DNA of 64,000 nucleotides from CAVYWD01 sp963772225. GTDB lineage: Bacteria > Myxococcota > Myxococcia > Myxococcales > UBA5297. Numbering within the stretch: position 1 is the first letter of the stretch; each line of letters opens with the position of its first letter. The notes beneath the pieces were generated by a model, which was not told where the DNA came from, ran no database searches, and saw only the letters and a program-made list of their open reading frames with translations. The DNA is taken from the NCBI GenBank assembly GCA_963772225.1, contig CAVYWD010000011.1, positions 1,240,001-1,304,000 of the forward strand, given 5' to 3'. Both the position numbers and the translations under genes were made by a program. Below, piece after piece: positions 55,371-63,751 of this stretch.

Positions 55371-57016
55371 TGCGACCCGCCAGGAGCTCGCGCAAAGCCC
55401 CCTCTCGGCGCCGGTCGATCGCGGCGCGCGCGCTGGCGCTTTTCGCGCTCGCCCCGGCGGCCGCGTCCGCCGAGTCGGTGGTGCAGGTCCTCGCCGGCCG
55501 CGCCTACCTGGACAGGGGCGCCGCCCACGGGCTGCGCGCCGACCAGACCCTCGCGCTCTCGCGCAACGGGAGGCCCGTCGGCACCTGCGTCCTCGACGGG
55601 GTGTCCGACCACCATGCGAGCTGCGAGGCGCCCTTCGCGCGCAGGGGCGACACCTTCGTGCTGCCGCCACCCGCGGCCGAGGCGGCCCCCCGGCCCAAGC
55701 CCGTGGCGCCGCTCTCGGAGACCGAGCTCGCCTCGCGCCAGGTGGCGGTCGAGTCCGCGGCCGTGCCGCTCGTCGAGGCCAAGGCGAGCGCCGCTTCGCC
55801 CGCGCTCCGCGGAGTCGCGACAAGCGTGGAGCTCGCACATGCCTCCTACGCCACGCTCGACGGGGGCGGCGGCGCGTTCCACCAGGAGCGGCTCGACGTG
55901 GAGCTGGGGGGCATTGCCGTCGCCGGCGGCTTCCGGGCCTTCGCCAGCCTCTCGGCATTTCGCTGGACGCAGCCCGCGAGCGCCCGCTTCCGGACCGACG
56001 CTCCGACCCAGCTGTACGTGCGCGAGGGCGAGCTCAGCGCCAGGGAGCCCGGCCAGTCGTGGGCGCTGTCCGCCGGGCGCGTGCAACCCGCCTCGGTGCC
56101 GGGCGTCTACGCGCTCGACGGCGTCCAGGGCGGCTGGCGCAACAGCAAGGGGACGTCGGAGCTCGGCGTCTACGGCGGCCTCCTCCCCGACGCGGTGACC
56201 CTGGCCCCCACGCTGCGCGCCACGGCCGGCGCCTACTGGGGCGTCTCGTCCTCCGGCGGCGAAGGAGACTCGGCGCACCTTTTGCGCCACGAGGGCCGCA
56301 TCTCCTTCGTCACCGGGGCGAACCTGGCTCAGCGCTTCGAGGCCGAGGGGCTGGTGCAGGCCTGGCTCGCCCGGTCGTTCGACACCTCCGCCGACGTGAA
56401 GCTCGCCGCGGGCGGGCCCGGCCCCATCATCCAGGCGGCGCGCCTCGACCTGGGGCTTCAGGCCTCCTCGTCGTTGCGGTTCTCCGGAGGCTACCGCTTC
56501 ACCGGCTCGAGCGACCCGGCGCTCGTGGTGGTCAATCCCATCGCCTACGGCGGGAAGTCGCACCACGCCGACGTGAACGGCGCCTGGGATCTGACTCGCG
56601 GCCTGACCCTCTCGCTGACCGGCGGCCTGGCGCTCGACGTCGACAGCGCGCTGGGCCGCGAGTACTTCGGCCCGGAGCTGACGCTTCCCCGCGCCTTCGG
56701 CGATGTCGGCAACCTGAGCTTCTCGTACCTCGAGGAGCTCGGCTGGTCCGCCGGCCGGACCGCGGCGGCGCAGGTCTCGCTCCGGTTCTGGCGGCGCCTC
56801 CAGCTCATCGGGCGGCTCTCGTACATCATGGAGCTCCCGCAGGGAGCCACGACCTACAACCAGGAGGTCGGGCTGTTCGTCTACGTGGCGGCCCCTCTGG
56901 CTCCGTGGCTTTCGCTGAGAGTGTCCGCCCTGGCGCGCTTGCCGGTCGACTGGGCCATCGGCGGCACGCTGGTTCCCGCCCTGAGCGCCTCGGCCGGGCT
57001 GGCAGGTGCGCTGTAG
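55370..57016 (+). CDS. Predicted outer-membrane beta-barrel of the conduit (548 aa)
   Basis: A basic N-terminus (SSRKAPSRRRS) and signal core (ARALALFALAPAAASA) precede a small SH3-like region (VLAGRAYLDRGAAHGLRADQ). From residue ~145 onward alternate short amphipathic strands end in aromatic residues (LYVREGELSAREPGQSWALS, LQLIGRLSYIMELPQGATTY), as in a large barrel of 20 or more strands. No CxxCH is present. GTG 55370 overlaps the preceding TAG by one base. Its length and position after two multihaem cytochromes parallel MtrB/OmbB-type porins; direct homology cannot be claimed. No terminator is evident after the operon. Confidence 0.7.
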   Translation: MRPARSSRKAPSRRRSIAARALALFALAPAAASAESVVQVLAGRAYLDRGAAHGLRADQTLALSRNGRPVGTCVLDGVSDHHASCEAPFARRGDTFVLPPPAAEAAPRPKPVAPLSETELASRQVAVESAAVPLVEAKASAASPALRGVATSVELAHASYATLDGGGGAFHQERLDVELGGIAVAGGFRAFASLSAFRWTQPASARFRTDAPTQLYVREGELSAREPGQSWALSAGRVQPASVPGVYALDGVQGGWRNSKGTSELGVYGGLLPDAVTLAPTLRATAGAYWGVSSSGGEGDSAHLLRHEGRISFVTGANLAQRFEAEGLVQAWLARSFDTSADVKLAAGGPGPIIQAARLDLGLQASSSLRFSGGYRFTGSSDPALVVVNPIAYGGKSHHADVNGAWDLTRGLTLSLTGGLALDVDSALGREYFGPELTLPRAFGDVGNLSFSYLEELGWSAGRTAAAQVSLRFWRRLQLIGRLSYIMELPQGATTYNQEVGLFVYVAAPLAPWLSLRVSALARLPVDWAIGGTLVPALSASAGLAGAL

Positions 57017-57085
57017 TCTGAAGCCCTGAAATCTTTGCCATCCTGCGCGAGATTTCCTCGCGAAGGGATGAAGGGGCGGCCCCGC

Positions 57086-57361
57086 TCAGCCCTTGTTCCC
57101 GCCGGCGTCGGCCTTTCCAGCGTCGCTCGAGCCCGAGTCGGCCTGGCCGGCATCGCGCGCCCCGCCGTCCTTGGCGCCGCCGTCCCGCATTCCCGCGTCG
57201 AGCGCTTCGCACAGCCCGGCATCGCTGCAGCCCTCGCTCGGAAGGCACTCGGAGTCTCGAGCGCAGGTCGCCTTGGTCTCGCTCGCGCACGCACCGATCG
57301 CCGCCGCCAGCGCCAGCCAGAGAAGCGCCGGCGCGCGCCGCGGGTCTCGCGCGCGGGCCAT
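57086..57361 (-). CDS. Small Asp/Ala/Gly-rich lipoprotein (91 aa)
   Basis: The signal peptide ends in AAIGAC (lipobox-like, Cys near residue 25). The short mature part has six Cys in a knot-like spacing (CARDSECLPSEGCSDAGLCE) followed by a DAGMRDGGAKDGGARDAG-type tail. Such tails are common in myxobacterial surface lipoproteins. The start overlaps the stop of the Cse2-like gene (TGATG), so the two may be co-translated although their functions look unrelated. Function unknown. Confidence 0.7.
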   Translation of the reverse strand: MARARDPRRAPALLWLALAAAIGACASETKATCARDSECLPSEGCSDAGLCEALDAGMRDGGAKDGGARDAGQADSGSSDAGKADAGGNKG

Positions 57362-57837
57362 CACGCGCGGCCCTCGCCGAAGAAGTCCCGGTCCCAGGCT
57401 CTTCGCACCTTGTCGCTCCAGTTGAACATGTCCCTTCCTAGGACGCCCCAGTCCACCTCCGCCTTCGCCTCGGAGAGGATCCGCCTCAGTCGGTGCACCA
57501 GCTCATCGACGTCGCGCGCGCTGACGAGCTGGCGGTACCTGGAGGCCTGCGCAGGCTCGACCGTGGGCTGGCCAGGGTGGAGCGCGCGCCTGAGGAACGC
57601 CCCGGAGGAGAAGCCCGACGGAACGGCCAGCTGGCGCGCCGCCGGGAAGCAGGCCACCAGGTGCGCCATCCGGAGACGGAGGTCGTCGGAGGAAGCGCCG
57701 GCGAGCTTCCAGAAGGTGCGGTCCATGAGAATGGCCTGGGCGTCGGGACATCGCTGCAGCGACGCCCTCTCGGCGTCGCCCAGCGCGTCGTACGCGCGCC
57801 GGAGCTCCCGCGCCTCGTCTGCGGTCATGTCGGGCAT
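57361..57837 (-). CDS. Stand-alone Cse2/CasB-like protein (158 aa)
   Basis: The all-helical pattern of the type I-E Cascade small subunit is followed along its length. The N-terminus RRAYDALGDAERASLQRCPD compares with the LRRA / A..RR region of CasB. A central SSGAFLRRAL precedes SRYRQLVSARDVDELVHRLR and the C-terminal signature VDWGVLGRDMFNWSDKVRRA and WDRDFFGE, matching the DW..L..D...W......W..DF ending of Cse2. The size equals E. coli CasB (160 aa). No cas1, cas3, cas5, cas6, cas7, cas8 or array is present. It lies between a lipoprotein and a ParB-like gene. The family call is by pattern, not by search. It may be an orphaned or repurposed subunit. Confidence 0.6.
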   Translation of the reverse strand: MPDMTADEARELRRAYDALGDAERASLQRCPDAQAILMDRTFWKLAGASSDDLRLRMAHLVACFPAARQLAVPSGFSSGAFLRRALHPGQPTVEPAQASRYRQLVSARDVDELVHRLRRILSEAKAEVDWGVLGRDMFNWSDKVRRAWDRDFFGEGRA

Positions 57838-57884
57838 CGCCTCGGTGTCTCCTCTCGTCGGAACCCGACCTCTCCCCCTTCGCC

Positions 57885-57975
57885 CCCTCCCCGCTAGCAG
57901 CCGCTAGCGGGGAGGGTGTTGGGGGGTGAGGAAAATCGGCGCGCCGCGATCGCTGACTTCCGCAACAGCCTCTCG
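57885..57975. repeat. Hairpin plus TGGGGGGTGAGG element, copy 3
   Basis: CCCTCCCCGCTAGC (57885-57898) and GCTAGCGGGGAGGG (57903-57916) form a perfect 14-bp stem with loop AGCC. TGTTGGGGGGTGAGGAAAAT follows, and about 25 nt further GACTTCCGCAACAGCCTCTC. The tail matches copy 1 at 18.3 kb; hairpin and core match copy 2 at 34.5 kb. It lies between the ParB-like stop and the Cse2-like start. Confidence 0.75.
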
Positions 57976-58971
57976 CTAGGCTTCGGCCTCTGCGGGCGCG
58001 CCGCCCATCCGCGCGAGGTCGTCCTTGCGGACCTTCGAAGGGTCGAGCTTCTTCAGCGCGGCGCCCATCTGATCGATCAGCGCGTCGAACTCGGCGCCGC
58101 CGTCGCCCTTGCGGAAGCGCAGCGGGTTGATGCGCGCGACGACGAAGTTCTTCAAATACGGGCTCTCGAGCCCCACCTTCCGGAGCGCCTCGACCACCTG
58201 GACCACCTCGTCGTCCAGGGCGAGGAGCCTCTCGGCCCGCGCCTCGCGGACCGCCAGGGCTTGGACGAGCGGCGCGTCGAGGAAGCGCTCGGCGCGGCGC
58301 ACGACCGGGTTGTACGCGCCGGCTGAGAAGCGGGGCCGCTTCTCGTAGGCGGCGCCCAGGGTCGGCAGAGAAGGCTCCTCGAAGAGGAGCGCGAAGTCGG
58401 ATTCGCGGCCCTCGCGAGCCCCCGCGAGGCCCCGGTACATGCGGATGACCTCCAGGGCCCGCTCCTTGAGGTTGTGGGCCTTCTCAGTGTTGAGCGCGAG
58501 GATCTGATAGGCGACGTCGGTCTCGGGGAGCACCAGCGCCACGATGGCCCGGGCGCCCAGGGCCCTGGACGCCGCCAGGCGATGGCTGCCGTTGGGCGTC
58601 CAATATCGGCCATCGCGCCGCACCGCGACGATGGGGTCCAGGTAGCGCCCGAGGCGCTCCATGGCGCTCTGCAGGCGCTTCACGTGGGCTTCGGAGACGT
58701 CCCGCTGGTACGGCGTCGGCTCGACCTTGTCGATGGGCAACCCCGCCAGAAGGAGAGTGTGCCCTCCCAGCGGCTCGCGGTAGACGCAGAGCGGCGCGCC
58801 GCCGTCGGACTCGACGGCCCGGGCCAGCTCGCCGCCCTCTGCGGACGCACTCTCGAGGAGCTCCCTCGCGGCGAGCCCCTTGGACTGGGGGTCGGGCTTG
58901 GCTCGGCGCGGCCTGCGCGCGGCGGGCTTCTTGGGAGCTTCGGCAGCTTCGCCTTTCTTGCGCGGCGCCAT
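57976..58971 (-). CDS. ParB/Srx-fold nuclease-domain protein (331 aa)
   Basis: A basic, disordered N-terminus (~1-45) is followed by a ParB-like domain at ~75-180: LPIDKVEPTPYQRDVSEAHV, LGRYLDPIVAV, WTPNGSHRLAASRALGARAI (the GxxR nucleotide motif) and YQILALNTEKAHNLKERALE. The C-terminal half is helical. No partner parA is present and the HTH of chromosomal ParB is not obvious, so this is more likely one of the widespread stand-alone ParB-fold proteins that bind CTP or act on DNA. ATG 58971. It is immediately upstream of the Cse2-like gene on the same strand. Confidence 0.85.
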   Translation of the reverse strand: MAPRKKGEAAEAPKKPAARRPRRAKPDPQSKGLAARELLESASAEGGELARAVESDGGAPLCVYREPLGGHTLLLAGLPIDKVEPTPYQRDVSEAHVKRLQSAMERLGRYLDPIVAVRRDGRYWTPNGSHRLAASRALGARAIVALVLPETDVAYQILALNTEKAHNLKERALEVIRMYRGLAGAREGRESDFALLFEEPSLPTLGAAYEKRPRFSAGAYNPVVRRAERFLDAPLVQALAVREARAERLLALDDEVVQVVEALRKVGLESPYLKNFVVARINPLRFRKGDGGAEFDALIDQMGAALKKLDPSKVRKDDLARMGGAPAEAEA

Positions 58972-59182
58972 CGTCGCCTCCTTGAGGGGTCCCGTCGAGC
59001 GAGCTGAAGTCTGCAGCCGCTTCGCGAGCGCCGCAATGTTGCGAATGCCGCGGCGCGCCGTTCAATGCCAGGCGTCCGGACCCGCCGCGCTCGTTCCAAG
59101 AGCTTGCGTACGGCCGCGCAAACGGGCATTGAAAACGCTTTGAGCTGAGAGTCGGCCCCTCGAATGGACGGGAGGAATGCAC

Positions 59183-59641
59183 ATGGCATTGCTGACGATG
59201 GATGTCCGCGAGGCGGCGAGCCTCGCCGGGCGGTCGCTGGGCACCACCGCCTGGAAGGAGGTCACCCAGCAGGTGATCGACCTCTTCGCCGAGGCCACCG
59301 GCGACCGTCAGTGGATCCACACCGACCCGAAGCGCGCCGCGAAGGAGTCGCCGTTTCGGAAGACCATCGCCCACGGCTACTACACGCTGTCGCTGGTCCC
59401 GGTCTTTTTCTGGGAGCTGCTCGAGGTGACCGGCACCCGGCTGACCATCAATTTCGGGGCCAACAAGGTCCGCTGGCCGGCGCCGGTCCCCATCCCCTGC
59501 CGCCTGCGGATGAGCGCCAAGGTCCTGACCGTGGAACCGTTCGAGAGCGGCTTCACGGTCACCATGGAGGCGACCATGGAGGTGGAGAAGCAGCAGAAGC
59601 CCGCGATGGTCGCCGAGGTCGTCTACCGCTACTACTGCTGA
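59183..59641 (+). CDS. MaoC-family hydratase (152 aa)
   Basis: A single hot-dog domain. The hydratase motif is DRQWIHTDPKRAAKESPFRK followed by TIAHGYYTLSL, giving the catalytic Asp and His. The family hydrates trans-2-enoyl-CoA thioesters. ATG 59183 is preferred to ATG 59177 because the GGAGG at 59171-59175 is then 7 bp upstream. It is monocistronic as far as I can see; an R-specific enoyl-CoA hydratase role is inferred. Confidence 0.92.
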   Translation: MALLTMDVREAASLAGRSLGTTAWKEVTQQVIDLFAEATGDRQWIHTDPKRAAKESPFRKTIAHGYYTLSLVPVFFWELLEVTGTRLTINFGANKVRWPAPVPIPCRLRMSAKVLTVEPFESGFTVTMEATMEVEKQQKPAMVAEVVYRYYC

Positions 59642-59732
59642 GAGGCTCCGCGGCGAGGAGCCGCGATGCGCGTGCTAGTCTGAGCCAGCTGCGATGCGCG
59701 AATCCGGCGGCGAGGCATTGAGGTAGGCAGGG

Positions 59733-61208
59733 ATGGCGACCACAGGCTACCGGGTGCTTGCAGTGGGCGGCGACCGCGCGGTGCTCGTGGGCCTGGCGCG
59801 CGCGTTCCAATCGCTGGGGAGCTCCTTCGCGGCGCTGGCGGACCCAGCTCGGCTCGTCGAATCGGCGGCACAATTCTCGCCGCACCTGGTGCTGGTGTTT
59901 TCCCGGCCCTCGCCCGAAGAGGCGTCCCGGGCGGTGGCTCGGCTGCGAGCCGACGCGCGATTCGCCGGCACCCCCGTCGGCCTGATCGCGAGCCTGCCGC
60001 CCAAGGACGCCCGCGGGGCGACCTTCGTGGTGCCGGACCCCTCGGACGTCGGCGAGTTCTCGCTCAAGATGGCGAAGTACCTCCAAGGCACTTCGGCGCC
60101 GGCCGTGCCGCCGCCCGCAGGCCCCGCGGCAGCGGCAGAGCCATCCCCCGCAGCTGCGCCCGCCCCTGCAGCAGCCGCCATACCCCCGCCTCTGCCCGGG
60201 CGCGACGGCGACGAAAAGGCGCTCGACGAGATCGCCGTGGTCGAGGACATCCCCCAGCTGCCGGCGCGCATTCTCCTGGTGGACGACGACCCGGCCCTGG
60301 TGAAGCTGTTCGCCATTGCCATGAAGCGGGCCGGCTACGAGGTGGGCACCGCCACCGACGGCGAGGAGGGCCTCCAGCAGGCGCTCCAGGTGCGCCCCAA
60401 TCTCGTCGTGGCGGACCTCAACATGCCCCGCCTGGACGGCTGGGGCCTCTTGCGCGCACTGCGGGCCGATCACCGGCTGGGAGAGACCCCGGTGATGTTC
60501 CTCTCTTGCCACGACGACTACCGCGAGAGCCTGAAGGCGCTCTCCGCGGGCGCCCAGGACTATGTGGCCAAGGGCGGCAAGCTCGACGCCATGGTCTCGC
60601 ACCTGCAATCACTGCTGGCGCCCCGCGACGCCTTCGCGGCTGCGCTCGCGTCGCGCGACAAAGTCAGCGCCAACCTCGCCGAGCTCGGCCCCCAGTGGGC
60701 GCTCCGCAAGCTCGCCGAGGCCAAGGTGACGGGCCTCCTGCGGGCGAAGGACGCCTTCTGGAACGTGCGCCTGGGCATCGGGGCGGGCGAGCTCGTCTAT
60801 GCCCGAGCGGAGATCGGCCGCCACCAGCTCGAGGGCGTCGCCGCCCTCGCGCCGCTCGTGGTGCTGCGCGCGGGTGAGCTTCTCTTCGACCCGGCCGCTG
60901 CCATCCCGGGCCGCAATATTCAGGGGGCGCTGGAGCCGCTCCTCGAGGACGCGGCGCTGCGCAACAACCGCAACGAGTCCGAGGCGCTCGACAAGCTGCT
61001 CACGCGCGCCACCCGAGTCGAGGTGGACGAGCAGCTCTATCAGCTCTACGAGCAGCTCGGCCCTCCGGGTTGCCGGGAGATCGCCGCGCAGTTCCGCCAG
61101 GGACTGACCCCGAAGGAGGTCATCGCCAAGTCGGACCGCAGCCCCATGGAAATTGAAGAGACAGTGCGCGACCTGGTGCGCCGGCGCGTGCTGCGGCTGT
61201 CGGCCTGA
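59733..61208 (+). CDS. Double receiver protein with DUF4388 domain (491 aa)
   Basis: Residues 1-120 form a degenerate receiver (YRVLAVGGDRAVLVGLARAF) without the phospho-acceptor Asp. A Pro/Ala-rich linker spans ~122-155. A complete receiver lies at ~180-300 (LLVDDDP, Asp in VVADLNMPRLDGW, Lys in YVAKGGKLDAM). A DUF4388 domain follows (LAEAKVTGLLRAKDAFWNVR), and a C-terminal helical region. There is no DNA-binding domain. It probably relays phosphorylation to a protein partner. The giant hybrid kinase in this window lacks its own receiver, but a link is only conjecture. Confidence 0.88.
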   Translation: MATTGYRVLAVGGDRAVLVGLARAFQSLGSSFAALADPARLVESAAQFSPHLVLVFSRPSPEEASRAVARLRADARFAGTPVGLIASLPPKDARGATFVVPDPSDVGEFSLKMAKYLQGTSAPAVPPPAGPAAAAEPSPAAAPAPAAAAIPPPLPGRDGDEKALDEIAVVEDIPQLPARILLVDDDPALVKLFAIAMKRAGYEVGTATDGEEGLQQALQVRPNLVVADLNMPRLDGWGLLRALRADHRLGETPVMFLSCHDDYRESLKALSAGAQDYVAKGGKLDAMVSHLQSLLAPRDAFAAALASRDKVSANLAELGPQWALRKLAEAKVTGLLRAKDAFWNVRLGIGAGELVYARAEIGRHQLEGVAALAPLVVLRAGELLFDPAAAIPGRNIQGALEPLLEDAALRNNRNESEALDKLLTRATRVEVDEQLYQLYEQLGPPGCREIAAQFRQGLTPKEVIAKSDRSPMEIEETVRDLVRRRVLRLSA

Positions 61209-61290
61209 GAGCGCCGACGGCCCCTCGCGGTACAAAGGCCTCGGGGAGCGCGCGCGGCGGTGGTTCTGCCCGCGGAGCGAGCTTCCGCCC

Positions 61291-61869
61291 TCACGCCCGG
61301 GCGACGACCTCCTGCACTACCCCCAGCCATCGCCGCTTCCGCTTCTGAACTGAGAGGCCGCTCCGCTCGAGGGCTGGCCCCAGGTCGCGGTCGAGGTGGC
61401 AGTCACCCGTCATCGCAAGCCAGGCGGGCCCGAGCGCCCGCTGGAGACCGCCCAGGACCCTGCCCGGTGAAAGGACGTGGTCGAACATCCGCAGCTCGCC
61501 GCCGGGGCGGAGCACGCGGCGGATCTCCGCCAGGGTCGCCTCGGGGCTCGGCACGCTGCAGAAGACGAGCGTCTCGACGGCGGCGTCGAAGGTGCCCGGC
61601 CGGAACGGGAGCGCCTCGGCGTCGGCGCAGACGAACGCAGCCTTTGCCCCAGCGGCTCTGGCGCGGCGCAGGAATTGGAGGTTGCGGTCGATGGCGACGA
61701 CCGCCTGCGCGGGCGGAGCCTCGCGCGACCGCAGGTTGAGCCCGGTCCCGGCGCCCACCTCGAGAATCCGGCCCGAAAGGCCTGCGAGCATCCGGCGCCG
61801 GGCGCGCGTCAACCCCAGTAGGCCGAGCGGCCAGAGGAATGCGTCGTAGAGCCTCGCTCCCAGCGACAT
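61291..61869 (-). CDS. Class I SAM-dependent methyltransferase (192 aa)
   Basis: Motif I is ILEVGAGTGLNL (residues ~35-46), the acidic ribose ligand lies in VVAIDRN, and the post-motif region FDAAVETLVFCSVPSPEATL and RRVLRPGGELRMFDHVLSPG is Methyltransf_11. An N-terminal hydrophobic segment hints at membrane contact, and the sequence resembles small phospholipid N-methyltransferase-like enzymes. ATG 61869 lies 6 bp after the glycosyltransferase stop, so the two are co-transcribed. The substrate is not evident. Confidence 0.9.
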   Translation of the reverse strand: MSLGARLYDAFLWPLGLLGLTRARRRMLAGLSGRILEVGAGTGLNLRSREAPPAQAVVAIDRNLQFLRRARAAGAKAAFVCADAEALPFRPGTFDAAVETLVFCSVPSPEATLAEIRRVLRPGGELRMFDHVLSPGRVLGGLQRALGPAWLAMTGDCHLDRDLGPALERSGLSVQKRKRRWLGVVQEVVARA

Positions 61870-61875
61870 GGGCGG

Positions 61876-63381
61876 TCAGGTGCCCGCGTCGGCGGTCGCC
61901 TCGGCTGCGCCCTTGGGCCTTCGCGCCTGGACCAGAGACATGAAGCCGCAGTAGAGGAAGCCGACCTGGAACAGCACGAGGAACGGCAGCGAGAACCAGA
62001 TGCGGTTGTCGAGGGCGAAAAGAATGGCGTACGAGAGGTAGAGGCCGAGGCCGATCTCGATGAGGGGAAGCGCGGTGAGGCGCCCGGTGTACTTCTTCTG
62101 CTTCCAATCCGCTCGGGTAGCCCCCGCCTTGCCGACCACGCCGTGCTTGGGCGTGCGCGCAAACCCCGACTGCTGGTTGAGCAGCGCCTCCAACACCGCC
62201 TTGGCGTTGTTGACCGAGAGCCCGATGCCCAGGGACATGATGAACGGCAGGTACTTGAGCCGGCCCCACCAGCTCTGGCCCACCTCGCGCTGGCTCGCCA
62301 CGAAGAAGGCGCAGACCGAGGCCGTGGCCATGATGAAGAACGGGAAATCGAGGAGCAGGAAGCCGTACCAACCGTGCTTGTACCGGATGACCATGGAGAC
62401 CGGCATCAGGAGCGACAGCACGACCATCAGCGGGTAGGCCACGTTGTTGGAGAGGTGGAAGAAGGCCTCCTGCTTGACGTGGAACGGCAGGCTCGACTTG
62501 AGGATGGTGGGCAGGAGCTTGCGCGCGGTCTGAATGGAGCCCTTGGCCCAGCGGTGCTGCTGGCCCTTGAAGGCGTTCATGTCGACCGGGATTTCCGCGG
62601 GGGAGACCACGTCGTTCAGGAATACGAAGCGCCAGCCCTTGAGTTGAGCTCGGTAAGACAGGTCCAGGTCTTCGGTGAGCGTGTCGTGCTGCCAGTTGCC
62701 TGCATCCTCGATGGTCTTGCGGCGCCAGATGCCGGCAGTGCCGTTGAAGTTGAAGAACCGCCCCGACCGGTTGCGGGCGGTGTGCTCGATCATGAAGTGG
62801 CCGTCGAGGAAGATGGACTGCGCTTGCGTCAGCGCCGAGTACTCCCGGTTGATGTGGTCCCAGCGAACCTGGACCATGCCCACCCCGGAGTCGGCGAAGT
62901 AGGGAACGGTCTTGTGCAGGAAGCCCGGCGACGCCACGAAGTCGGCGTCGAAGACGGCGATGAACTCGCCCTTGGCGCTCCTGAGACCCTCCTCCAGGGC
63001 GCCGGCCTTGAAGCCTCGGCGGTTCGTCCGGTGGATGTAGACGACGTCCACGCCTTCGGCCCGATGCCGCTCCGCGCAGGCCTTGGCGATGGCGCAGGTC
63101 TCGTCCGTGGAGTCGTCGAGGACCTGGATTTCCAGGAGCTCGCGCGGGTAGTCGATTTTGCAGACGGCGTCGACCAGGCGCTCCACCACGTACATCTCGT
63201 TGTAGATGGGCAGCTGGATGGTGACCTTGGGCAGCTCCGCGAGTCGACCCTTCGGCGTCGGCAGCTTGTACTTATACCGGTAGTACAGGTACGCCATGAA
63301 GTACCGATGGGAGCCGTACATCGACAGAACCACCAGCACTCCGAAGTAGAGCGCCAAGAGCAGTGACTCGACGAGCGTCAT
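61876..63381 (-). CDS. GT2 glycosyltransferase, cellulose-synthase-like (501 aa)
   Basis: A processive family-2 inverting glycosyltransferase with an N-terminal membrane helix, a cytoplasmic catalytic domain and about four C-terminal helices. The D,D,D,QxxRW residues are Asp in VLDDSTDET, Asp-Ala-Asp in VFDADFVASPG, Asp in LTEDLDLSYRA, and QQHRW. The RGFKAGALEEGL segment is typical of glucosyl/mannosyl synthases (beta-mannan or cellulose-like). It likely uses a nucleotide sugar to make a beta-polymer or glycolipid. It precedes the methyltransferase. Confidence 0.93.
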   Translation of the reverse strand: MTLVESLLLALYFGVLVVLSMYGSHRYFMAYLYYRYKYKLPTPKGRLAELPKVTIQLPIYNEMYVVERLVDAVCKIDYPRELLEIQVLDDSTDETCAIAKACAERHRAEGVDVVYIHRTNRRGFKAGALEEGLRSAKGEFIAVFDADFVASPGFLHKTVPYFADSGVGMVQVRWDHINREYSALTQAQSIFLDGHFMIEHTARNRSGRFFNFNGTAGIWRRKTIEDAGNWQHDTLTEDLDLSYRAQLKGWRFVFLNDVVSPAEIPVDMNAFKGQQHRWAKGSIQTARKLLPTILKSSLPFHVKQEAFFHLSNNVAYPLMVVLSLLMPVSMVIRYKHGWYGFLLLDFPFFIMATASVCAFFVASQREVGQSWWGRLKYLPFIMSLGIGLSVNNAKAVLEALLNQQSGFARTPKHGVVGKAGATRADWKQKKYTGRLTALPLIEIGLGLYLSYAILFALDNRIWFSLPFLVLFQVGFLYCGFMSLVQARRPKGAAEATADAGT

Positions 63382-63751
63382 CGTGTTCCTGACCTTCCGT
63401 CAGCCAGATGGCCTGCCCTCCGGGGAGCGGGCCAACAGCCAGGTCCGCGACCGACCGCCTGGTCGGCGCGTTGCGGAATAACTCCGGCAAAAAAGCGCGG
63501 CGACTATAGGGCAGGCAGCCAAGCGACGCAATCAAAACACTTCCCGTCGCACCGAGGCGTAAGGCCTTGACATTCCTAGGTAAAAAACGGGACTGTTCGA
63601 CGGAGGCCACGCGCAGCGACCCTGGGCCGCTCGGCGCGCTCCCGGAAACTTCACTTGCAGTGCTGGCTCAAGAGGCTCTCAGTGGCATTCAAGGCGGGTC
63701 GTGCGCCGACCCGACGGGGCGTGGCCAGGGAGCGACGGCCCTGAGGAGCCA
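63382..63751. other. Intergenic region before the D-Ala-D-Ala ligase end
   Basis: About 370 bp with no gene I can support. It must contain the promoter of the glycosyltransferase and the 3' flank of the ligase gene. It is less GC-rich around 63520-63600. Confidence 0.5.

Noticed and set aside
57885..57975. Repeat next to the Cse2-like gene as a CRISPR array
   Set aside because: It is a single hairpin plus tail, not regularly spaced direct repeats with spacers.
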